From Helianthus annuus (Eukaryota > Streptophyta > Magnoliopsida > Asterales > Asteraceae), in NCBI RefSeq assembly GCF_002127325.2, contig NC_035444.2:85177675-85241674 (forward strand): a stretch of DNA of 64,000 nucleotides. The letters are read 5' to 3'. Within the stretch, counting starts at the first letter, position 1. Every line of letters begins with the position of its first letter. The translations under genes and the position numbers were made by a program. Below the pieces are notes generated by a model that did no database searches, was not told the DNA's origin, and was given only the letters and a program-made list of their open reading frames with translations. This document shows, piece after piece, positions 55,483 to 64,000 of the stretch.

Positions 55483-58400
55483 ATTGTCTTTCGATTAATG
55501 TCAGGGGTATTGGGGGTTTGCATAAATCCGGTTGGATCAGGTCTATTATTCGGGAACACGGTATCAACTTCCTTGCTATCCAGGAGTCAAAACAGGCTGG
55601 GGTGTCCCGGAACGACTTGTCAAAAATTTGGGGCAGTCAGGGGTTTGGCATGGTGTCGGTTGATGCTGTTGGGCTCTCGGGTGGGCTTATTTATCTGTGG
55701 GATGACAGTTTATTCCGTTTGGCTTCATCGACTAAAAGTAGGCATTTCATCCATGTTAGGGGTCATCTGGTGGGTTGTAATTCAGCTTTCAACATCCTGA
55801 ATGTTTACGCTCCCCAAGGGATTCCGGCGAAGAGAGCTTTATGGGAGGAGTTATCGGTTCTGATCAATAGCTCTGATGGGTTCTGGGTCGTCGGGGGAGA
55901 TTTCAATGCTGTCCGTTTCCGCGAGGAAAGGAGGAATTGTGCCTTCAAACCCTCTTGTGCTAATAATTTCAATGCTTTCGTCTTCGATTCTGGATTGATT
56001 GAGTATGTTTGAGAGGCCTGCAGTTCACGTGGCGGTCGGAAAACGGAAACAAACTTAGCAAGCTTGACAGGTTTTTGGTCAATTCGGATTTCTTCAACGA
56101 ATGGCCAGAGGCTCGCGTTCAGGCTCTGCCCCGTAAGTGGTCGGATCACTGCCCGGTTATCTTGATTTCTAAAGCGGTTAACTTTGGCCCGCGACCATTT
56201 CGGATCTTTAATTCATGGCTGGATAAAGAGGGTTTCTCAGAGGTTGTGGAAAATGCTTGTTTGGAATTCTCGGGTTCTGGTCTTCCTCCTGACGTCGCTC
56301 TAATAAAAAAGTTGGGTTTCATTCGAGGAAGGATCAAGGAATGGAGAGATAAAATGACTAAAAAGGAGGGCGAATCCCGTCAGTTTGCTGAAACAGAGTT
56401 GGAGGAATTGGAGTCTCTCATCGAGTCCAGAGATCTGACTGAAGAGGAGGAATGGATTATGTCGGAAAACAAAAAGATCTTAGCCGAGTTGGAGCTCTCT
56501 AAGGCCATGGATCTGAGACAAAGGTCGAGGGTCAGATGGGCCAGAGAGGGCGATGAAAACTCTAAATTCTTCCACTCTATGGTTAATTGCAGGAAAGCGT
56601 CCAATGTAATCCACGGCCTCAACATTGGTGACCAGTGGGTCTCTAAACCCTCGTTAGTCAAAAAGGGGGTGTTTGAATTTTTCAGATCCAAATTTGTGGA
56701 GGACTGTGAGTCTCGCCCATTCATTGGCGGTACTATTTTGAAGAAAATTTCGTCTTCAAACGCTTCTTGGTTGGAAACGCAGTTCTCAGGCGATGAAATC
56801 AAAGCGACGGTGTTTGATTGTGGAGATGACCGGGCTCCCGGTCCGGACGGGTTTAACTTTCGATTCTTTAAAAAATTTTGGAGCCTGCTTGAGAACGACT
56901 TCCTGGCTATTATGTCGGCTTTCTTTGAATCCGGGCAAATTAACGATGGTTGTGGCTCCTCCTTCATCGCCCCGATCCCGAAAAAAAAGAGATCCTTCGG
57001 GGTTAAGCGATTACCGTCCTATTAGCTTGGTTGGGGTGGTCAACAAGGTCATCTCTAAGATTTTAGCCAACAGACTTAAGAACGTTCTGGGGACGGTCAT
57101 CTCGCATAGTCAGTCTGCTTTTTTGGGAGATAGATTTATTTTGGACGGGCCCCTCATTATCAATGAGGTGTGCTCTTGGCTGAAAAAAGTAAAGAAAAAA
57201 GCCTTCCTGTTCAAAATTGATTTCGAAAAGGCGTATGACAATATCAACTGGGGCTTTGTGGTAGATGTGTTCAGACAGATGGGCTTCGGGGCAAGATGGT
57301 GTAAGTGGTTATGGGGAATCTTGTCCTCGGCTAGGGCTTCTGTTTTAGTTAATGGAGCGCCGACTTTCGAATTCAAATGTGGCAAAGGGATGAGGCAAGG
57401 CGACCCTATTTCGCCTTTTCTGTTTGTGGCAGTTATGGAAGCTTTGTCGTGTCTTCTTGATAAAGCTTCGGAGTCGGGCATTTTCTCGGGTGTTCGCCTT
57501 CCCAATGACGGTCCGGCTCTATCTCACCTGTTTTTCGCGGATGATGCCATTATTTTAGGTGATTGGGATATGGTAAATGCTCTTAATGTTGTCAGAATCT
57601 TAAGATGTTTTTTCGTATGTTCTGGTTTAAGAATCAACTTGGGGAAATCTAGCTTATTCGGTATCGGGGTGTATTTGTCGGAAGTGGAAAGTTTGGCGAA
57701 CCATGTCGGGTGCAACACGGATTCTCTCCCGTTCAAATACATTGGCCTCAAGGTGGGGGCGAATATGAACCGAGTCGGTAACTGGAGACCCGTTTATGAT
57801 ATTTTCGAATCTAGACTCGCTTTGTGGAAGTCCGCTCTACTCTCAATCGGTGGGAGAGTAACGCTAATCCGGTCAGTTCTGGCTAGCCTTCCCAACTATT
57901 ACTTCTCTCTTTATAAAGCTCCTATTAAGGTTGTCAAGGACCTGGAACGGATGATCAAAAAACTCTTATGGGGAGGGTCTTGCGACGTCAGGAAAACTCA
58001 TTGGGTGGCTTGGGAGAGACTGACCTCTCCGGTTAAGTTGGGGGGGCTGGGTATCTGTAAATTGTTCAATGTCAACAGGGCCTTGTTATGCAAATGGGGA
58101 TGGAGGTATAAAAAAGAGAAAGATAATCTGTGGGTCAAAGTTGTGGACGCGAGTCACTCAGGCGGCTCAAACTGGTCTCTTCTTCCTGTTATGAAGTCTG
58201 TTGGAGGTGTTTGGGTTAATATTGCTTCAGCCATCAATAAACCTTTGGCCGATAATATTTGTCTTCGGGGGAAGTTTAGCGGTAAAGTGGGTAGGGGGGA
58301 CCGCGTACTCTTTTGGCTGGATCCTTGGCTAAGAGATGTGCCCCTCAAGGAAGTCTTCCCCTTCCTCTACTCGCTTGAGGTGGTTAAGACTTGTTCCGTA

Positions 58401-59111
58401 CGTGATCGCGTGGAAGGGAATTGGTTATGGAGACACGATCCTGATTTGGACGACGAACGAAGGGAGTTGGACGAGTTGATGGCGGCTTTATCTACGGTTT
58501 CATTAAGTAATAAGGAGGACGACTGGATATGGTTGCCCGATCCTGCGGGTTCGTTTTCTGTAAAATCGGTTAGGATGCTCCTGGATGAAGCCGCTGTTAA
58601 TAGGAACAACTTTGTGATGGAATGGTGCTCTTGGGTTCCCTTAAAATGTAACATCCTGGTTTGGAGAGCCGAAATGAACCGTATTCCGACGTCGGACGCT
58701 CTTCGGAAAAGGCATATCTTGGTCGGCGATGGGCTGTGCCCGTTATGCAAAGAGGAACCCGAGTCAGCTGAGCATATTTTTTCTTCGTGTATCTCGGCTG
58801 TTATTTTATGGCAAAAAATCAGCCGATGGTGCCGGTTAGCTCCGATCTTCGCGTTCTCTTTCAAGGATTTGTTGGAAATACATCATGATAGAAGCATTAA
58901 TATTAAAGTTAAACCGGTGGTCCATGGTACCATTGTTACGGCGTGCTGGTGCATCTGGTCTGCCCGGAACAAGGCCATTTTTTCAGGGATTGATGCGAAG
59001 GTGGAGGCCATTTTCAGCGATGTCAGGTCATTAGGTTTTCTCTGGTATAAAAATAGAATTAAGAACAATCCCATCTCTTGGTCGGATTGGTGTAAATTTG
59101 TAATTATGTAA
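55479..59111 (+). pseudogene. LINE ORF2: endonuclease and reverse transcriptase, two frameshifts
   Basis: The first segment (55479-56012) is an apurinic-type endonuclease: LSINVRGIGG, IQESK, YAPQG, GGDFNAV, with SDHCPV in the next segment. A one-base shift near 56006-56012 changes frame at FTWRSENG. A second shift lies in the A-run at 56982-56989, after which RT is open: YRPISLVG, KIDFEKAYDNI, GMRQGDPISPFLF and the active site FADDA. The C-terminal zf-RVT region follows (CPLCKEEPESAEHIFSSC, WCIWSARN), with stop at 59109-59111. All catalytic motifs remain, so only two single-base events separate it from a continuous frame. RT would copy the RNA at nicked DNA. Confidence 0.93.
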
Positions 59112-59253
59112 CTTGTTTGCTGTTTTGTTTTGGCCTGCCCGGTTTTCGGGTGTGGTTGGTTTCTAATGAAATTTTCCTTTAAAAAAAAAGACTAGTCCTT
59201 ACAAGTCCATATCACAAACACCTTCAATCCTTCCCTTACCATCAATTATAAAT

Positions 59254-59974
59254 GGGGAAAGTGAATATGATGCTGTTAAGCACTTAACCTTACATGTGAA
59301 ACCCTCAAAACTACGTAGTTTTGATTAAAAAAACTGAATTTATTTATTTTTTATTACTTTTTTCTCTCCATAACTTTCTCATCAAAACAGTTTCCGGTCG
59401 TTGTTTCAATTTAGCGCGTTTGATTGAACACCCAATTTTATCACCTATCGATTCAACGATCTGCAATGGATGAGTCATCGATATGTAGTTTCAATTGATT
59501 AATATTTCAAAACATGGAGCTTTTCATCCTTTTGTATTTTGATAAAGATGATCGTGGGTATGTCACAGAACACAAAATCCAACAGTCATTGATTGAATGC
59601 ATGGTGATGCTTTAAAGTATTTTAATCAAAACGATCGCCACTGCCATTAAATCAATTTTTAGGTATTTTAAATAAAAACATGGAGATCGATTAATTGAAT
59701 GCGCCTTCAGTTAACTGAATACTTGATTGATTAACTGAAAGGAAGGAAACTAAGTTTCTTCACTAAAGATTGTATAATGTAGACGAGAAGGCAAGGAAGA
59801 TTTGTAGGGTATGAACGAATGAAGAATGAATAGGAATGATATGAACGCAAGGAGATAATACAAATCACGTATATTTTTCTTTTTCAGTTTTTTAGGGTTT
59901 TTTAATCAAAACTACGTAGTTTGAGGGTTTCACATGTAAGGTTAGGTGCTTAAGAGCACCATATTCACTTTCCC
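59254..59974. mobile_element. Mutator-type element with about 80-bp TIRs
   Basis: Arms of about 80 bp are inverted copies, starting GGGAAAGTGAATATG and including CTACGTAGTTTTGATTAAAA and its inverse. A perfect 9-bp duplication ATTATAAAT flanks them (59245-59253, 59975-59983), which is the Mutator signature. The 560-bp interior shows no transposase. Confidence 0.9.
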
Positions 59975-59983
59975 ATTATAAAT

Positions 59984-60690
59984 ATCTAAAGTACTACTAC
60001 CAAGGGAAATAAGTAATAAAAATCAGTAGAGAGTACTGATATAAATTAACAATAAATAAAACACCAACCATAAATAATTAGTATCATTCTTTATAAATTA
60101 ATAACAATCATTTTGTTTTTCAAACAATATTTTCCAAGTCATTGTGTTAACGCATCCGTAAACAAGTCGATACATACATCAGAGCATCCACTTTCCAAGT
60201 CATTATTTTAACGAATCCGTAAACAAGTCAGATACATACATTAGAGCATCCACAATGCATTTACCAGTACGATCGACATATGACGTCACATCTTCACTTG
60301 GACTCTTGTTTTTTTTCCTGTTTAAACAACAATGTTTTTTTACATTATGTCCATCATTCACTACCGATATTTTCCACTCTATATAACCTCTCTCCACCAA
60401 CCAAATATCCTTGGACTAAGGATGCTTCTAATGCAAATGATTTAATGTATCAACACTCATAATATTACCTTTTTTTTATATCCACGAGAATTCGTAACCT
60501 TGATAACTTACTGGACTCTATCAATACCACCCTAATCGATGAGATTATGTAAATCACATTTGTGCTAGCAAGATGACCTTCAAAAAATAATGGTACGAAA
60601 CCAAGAGAAACAAGAGTCAAACCTTAGACCTCTTTTATAAACGACTGATCAGATGCTTACCACTACACCACCCCGTTAAGGGGGGTAGGA
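59984..60690. other. AT-rich spacer with a 61-bp tandem duplication
   Basis: TTTCCAAGTCATT...CATCCGTAAACAAGTC...AGAGCATCCAC occurs twice (60131-60191, 60192-60252). AGAGCATCCACAATGC resembles MITE termini, but no partner end was found. No gene is seen. Confidence 0.55.
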
Positions 60691-60830
60691 GCACTCCACT
60701 AGTGATGGAATTCCATCACTCACAACATACAATCAAGTTCCGCCATGTCATCGAGCTTTATTCCATCACTAGTGATCGATTTTAGTGGAAATGCCCATCA
60801 TTAGTGATGGTTTTTTTAAAATTATAAACT
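60680..60830. repeat. MITE-like remnant with CACTAGTGATGG motifs
   Basis: GGGGGGTAGGAGCACTCCAC is followed by CTAGTGATGGAATTCCATCA and, further on, TCCATCACTAGTGATCG and CATCATTAGTGATGG. These are short inverted copies of one motif. Ends were not resolved. Confidence 0.45.
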
Positions 60831-61179
60831 AATAATAAACCGGCCCATCTTTAGTCCAACAGGCCTGGCCCATCTTTATGCAGATAAACACCCAACCTCC
60901 ATCACCACAAACCCTAAATCATATCCACAACCAGAGCCTCCACACATCCGACCGCTCCTCAGCCACTCTCCACCGGAAAAAAATCGATCAGCCACTCCTC
61001 AGCCACTCTCCACCGGAAAAATCGCTTCTCAGTCACTCTCCACACATCCGGCTCTCATCACCATGGTAACAAAATCACGCGTGATAGTTGGCATGCGTTA
61101 TATGATTTACGCGTTATCGAGTGGGCCGATGACGGTATATTACGCTACATCACGCGTAAAACTTGGTTCATAACGTGAC

Positions 61180-61331
61180 GCCCCAGGTCTCCTAATAAAA
61201 CAAGTTTTGCATCAATTATACACTAACTTAGAAAACCAGCCATCATCTTTCCCATAAAGCCAAAAACCACCCCTCCCTTTCCAATTTAACAAACACCCCT
61301 CACTCACCAATCACCACTTCCCTCCAACAAA
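61180..61331 (+). promoter_or_regulatory. Proximal promoter and 5' UTR of host gene
   Basis: A C/A-rich, T-poor leader (CACCCCTCACTCACC, CCACTTCCCTCC) leads directly to AACAAAATGGC, a good plant start context. No canonical TATA box is obvious; CCATAAAGCC at 61251-61260 is the nearest. Further upstream (61073-61190) lie two ATCACGCGT sites. Confidence 0.45.
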
Positions 61332-61901
61332 ATGGCAATCAACCTCTACTCTGAAACTTCCGGCACCGGCAACACCATAACAACAATGAGCCCAAGAATT
61401 TCATTCTCTCACGACTTCTCCCAATCCGATACCGTCCCCGTCGAGCAACTTCTCCGATCACTCTCCTCCTCGGACTTCAACTTCTGCATCAACCAACACC
61501 CCGACGCTTCCATGGCCGACGAGCTTTTCTCCGATGGCAAAATCATCCCCACACAAATCAAACAACAACAACAACAACTGCAACTGCAACCACCACCACC
61601 ACCACCACCAATGCCACCACAATCACCCCCTCACCTAACGAAGTCGTTTTGGGGGTTCAAACGAAGCAGCAGCTGTGGCAACGGTTACGCACGGAGTTTG
61701 TGTCCAATTCCTTTGTTATCTCGGAGTAATTCAACCGGATCATCCACTAGCACGAAGCGATCATCGTCTTCGAAGAAACCTCCATTGAGGAAGATGAGTT
61801 ATAGTTATGGCAACAATAGTAGTAGTGCTAATGGAGTGCGGATCAATCCGGTTTTGAATTTAGGGTTTGGATCGTTGTTTTCGAGTGGTAAGAAGAAATG
61901 A
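61332..61901 (+). CDS. Plant-specific Ser-rich protein, uncharacterised
   Basis: A single-exon 189-codon ORF. Features: MSPRISFSHDFSQSD (residues 19-33), SSDFNFC (46-52), MADELFSDGKIIPTQI (61-76), a Gln/Pro-rich stretch (77-100), SFWGFKRSSSCG (105-116), RSLCPIPLLSRSNST (121-135), a Ser/Lys patch (SSSSKKPPLRK, 144-154) that could be a nuclear localisation signal, and a C-terminal NPVLNLGFGSLFSSGKKK. The PRISFS...ADELFxDGxIxP layout is shared by a group of small plant proteins of unknown function, and I recall Arabidopsis relatives without an assigned role. No membrane segment or signal peptide is seen. Codon texture and start context support a real gene. A MITE begins 9 bp after the stop. Confidence 0.88.
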   Translation: MAINLYSETSGTGNTITTMSPRISFSHDFSQSDTVPVEQLLRSLSSSDFNFCINQHPDASMADELFSDGKIIPTQIKQQQQQLQLQPPPPPPPMPPQSPPHLTKSFWGFKRSSSCGNGYARSLCPIPLLSRSNSTGSSTSTKRSSSSKKPPLRKMSYSYGNNSSSANGVRINPVLNLGFGSLFSSGKKK

Positions 61902-61909
61902 ATTTAATT

Positions 61910-62066
61910 CGGGAAAATCATGAAAATAGACAAGTTCCAAGCAAATCATCAAAATATACATTGTATGTCAGCTACGGCTTAGCCTGCGTTTTTTGCTGGC
62001 TTAATAATATAAATATAATCATTTTTGTGATTGCTTGGTCAACATGTCTATTTTCATGATTTTCCG
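61910..62066. mobile_element. Hairpin MITE in the 3' UTR of the host gene
   Basis: The inverted arms CGGGAAAATCATGAAAATAG and its counterpart (CTATTTTCATGATTTTCCG) extend over about 40 bp with few mismatches, with ATT on both outer sides. The 157-bp element lies immediately downstream of the stop codon. If transcribed it would form a stable stem. Confidence 0.7.
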
Positions 62067-62858
62067 ATTTTATTGAGTGTTCAAGTGTTTCTAATTAGGG
62101 TTTGATTATAAAAAATTACACAGGTATGATGGTATGAAACTGATATATATATATATATATATATATTTAAAATTTTGTATGAGGTTTAAAGTTTTGGGGA
62201 TTGAGATTAGTGATTTGATTAGTAGTTGATTAATAATGGATTGGGTGTTATATTATGGTGTTAACTAGATGAGAAGACAGCAAATGTGTGTGGGGCAAAA
62301 TAAGGGTTTCTTTTTCATGGGATTGAAGTGTAATCACATGCATTTGGGATTTTCTGTGATTTTAAAAAGGCAATATTTGCTTTCATGGGGTTGTTATGTT
62401 TAGTTGTCATTTTGGATGTATGTGTTCACTTATTATATGATGATACGGAATGGTTTCGATGGGTTCAGTTTCGGTTTTATTAGTTTTGTTTGGTTTGGTT
62501 TGTATATCTTTTAGTAAGGTTTTGGTTTTATGTGAATTTTCAAGCATAGTTTTATTATGTGTTCTATTACTTTTATGTGACTTGTTTGTTTATAGACATC
62601 AAATTTTAATAATTGGAATCAGTTTATGTCATTAAAAAGTTTGACTTATCTTTGCGTGATAATTTTCGTACGGCTACGCAAGCAAAGTTAAAATTGATGT
62701 TCCATTTTTGTTTGCAATGAGAGCTAATACATAAAATAACAATGTATTTTACACTTTTAACAATAATCGTATCATTCATACTTCATATTTTAAGAAAAAT
62801 AGTAGAAAAAATCACTTTTAATTTTGTCACCCATAATTTATATAATTATATAATATAA
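62067..62858. other. Downstream flank of host gene with TA microsatellite
   Basis: A (TA)n run of about 12 repeats lies at 62143-62167. The rest is T-rich in places (62400-62640), consistent with 3' flank DNA. No gene is recognised. Confidence 0.5.
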
Positions 62859-63140
62859 ACTAGTCTTAACCCTCCGCGTTGCGAGGCGGGGGACGTAAAA
62901 CTGTGTTATCAGCGTTGCAGAGTAGGAACGTAAAATTGTGCTAAGTAGCAACCGAACCACGACTAAAACTGGGAAAAAACATAAAAAAAACACGAATTTT
63001 TAACACCACATGTGATGCAAAACTAGACATCGTGCTAAATAGCAACCGAATGAAAAATAACTAAGGAACCAAATGTCACCATGAAATACTGTGCTTAATA
63101 ACAACCGAATTACGACCAAATCCTAAAAAAGGCGTACAAC
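62859..63140 (-). mobile_element. Helitron-type 3' end, third family
   Basis: The minus strand ends CCTCGCAACGCGGAGGGTTAA then GACTAGT, a GC-rich hairpin followed by CTAGT, as in Helitrons. A motif with GTGCTAA(A/G)TAGCAACCGAA recurs about three times with 70-85 bp spacing through 63120. No Rep/helicase is seen. Confidence 0.6.
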
Positions 63141-63735
63141 AAAATCTAATAAAAAACTAAGCTTGTTTAACTTTCTACGGTAAAATTATAAAAATATGAA
63201 ATAAACTTGTAAAACAAAAATGAAAATAAAACCCTAAAGTTAAACAAAATTACAAAACCACAAAAGACAAAAATATATCACTATTCATCAATATGTGATG
63301 AATTAATACATATATATGAATTATATAATATGTAATATAAATTTGCAACATGTTTGTGCTATATGGTCTTGTACATAATGCTTCAAGACTTTGTTGTGTT
63401 TTTGGGTGTTGTAAGTGAAGTTTTATTTTTTGCACGGTGTCTTTATTTAGTAGCAAAATGAAATGTGGTCGTTATTCCTGAGATTAAGCAAGTATGACTT
63501 AGCCTCTACACGACCAAGAGTCGATTTTTGATTTTACATTTAAGCTTTCAATATTTTAAAGCTATACCAATATCTTACCCAAATTAAAGAGAATAAAATA
63601 CCTTTTTTATAATGTATTTTTTTTAAATATTATTATGTATAAAAAGATTATGACCATTTAAAAAGTATAGAAAATTCTTTTATAAGTTCACAATATGTTC
63701 TAAAATATTTTTTTAGTTAATGTTTTATAATATAT
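63141..63735. other. AT-rich spacer, nothing recognised
   Basis: No supported gene, RNA or element boundary is seen. Confidence 0.45.
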
Positions 63736-64000
63736 ACTAGATTGTGAAAGCCGTGTGCAAACACGGGTAGTTTTTAAAAACCATGCATACAACATTTTAT
63801 TAAACAACGAATGACTATACATTTTTTAAGATTTAATTAAAAGTAGATTATAAATAAACGGAACATATTTTAAATAACAAATAAAAGGGAACATCTTTTA
63901 AATAACAAATAAATAACAATCGAGCACACATTGTTCTATATTCCATGATCGTAAATTTTGAAACATCTCTGGATGCAAGATCCTTCATTGTTGGAGTATA
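63736..64000 (-). mobile_element. Helitron-type 3' end, same family as 41404
   Basis: ACTAG (63736-63740), then the hairpin CCGTGTGCAAACACGG (63751-63766), then AGTTTTTAAAAACCATGCAT, matching the unit at 41404. The element continues past the window end. Confidence 0.6.

Larger units (their letters stand above)
53385..59189 (+). mobile_element. Full-length L1-type LINE (5.8 kb)
   Basis: The element carries a 5' UTR (53385-53670), ORF1, ORF2, a 70-bp 3' UTR and an A9 tail (59181-59189). A perfect 12-bp target duplication GACTAGTCCTTA flanks it (53373-53384 and 59190-59201). The complete 5' end and perfect duplication suggest a recent insertion. Confidence 0.95.

Noticed and set aside
62450..62635. 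61-codon hydrophobic ORF as a membrane peptide downstream of the host gene
   Set aside because: Composition reflects a T-rich tract; no start context, family or conserved pattern.

Overview
This is plant nuclear DNA, almost certainly from a eudicot. Chromoviruses with TGTAACACC/TGTGACA termini, an Athila-like element carrying CACGGCCCCGTG motifs, and an acidic Asp/Pro-rich ORF ahead of gag together suggest Asteraceae. That family assignment is inference from recognition, not a search. There is one credible host gene, a single-exon 189-codon plant-specific protein at 61332-61901. Nearly everything else is transposable-element sequence of different ages.

Layout. 1-26,690 is a nest of insertions, five layers deep, read from inside out: (1) a chromovirus on the minus strand (809-14,897; LTRs of 3.4 kb; TSD AATAA); (2) an Athila-like Ty3 element on the minus strand (1-808 plus 14,898-20,330), split by layer 1 inside its integrase zinc finger; (3) a second chromovirus on the plus strand (20,331-25,114), interrupted by layer 2 at the RT/RNase H junction; (4) the 3' end of an L1-type LINE (25,115-26,008); (5) a low-copy module (26,009-26,690) with an Argonaute PAZ-like fragment and a 34-bp perfect palindrome. 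An inverted second copy of that module lies at 47,157-47,840.

26,700-32,220 holds Harbinger-type MITEs with TAA duplications and a tRNA-type SINE. 32,280-39,370 is a complete but decayed Ty1/copia element (TSD ATATA), itself interrupted by a solo-LTR-like insert. 39,455-47,140 is a LINE 3' fragment and several Helitron-type termini, two of them in inverted orientation about 6.9 kb apart, around a long LTR-like tract and an unidentified ORF fragment. 47,157-52,627 contains the inverted Argonaute-like module followed by about four nearly identical 896-bp tandem units. 53,385-59,189 is a full-length L1 LINE (12-bp TSD) with intact ORF1 and twice-frameshifted ORF2. 59,254-59,974 is a Mutator-type element with about 80-bp TIRs and a 9-bp TSD. 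The host gene follows, with a hairpin MITE starting 9 bp after its stop codon, then two more Helitron-type ends.

How the parts work together: the LTR elements show the expected PBS-(gag)-PR-RT-RNaseH-INT-PPT order, and LTR TATA boxes could be placed for each. Every LTR-element polyprotein carries nonsense codons or frameshifts, and the conserved protease active-site motif is altered in each one that retains a protease, so none looks autonomous. The most unusual items are the inverted Argonaute-like/palindrome modules, the 896-bp array that shares the palindrome core, the Athila-like element without a recognisable capsid but with a Tyr/Pro repeat domain, and the young chromovirus whose LTRs are nearly identical although its genes are dead.
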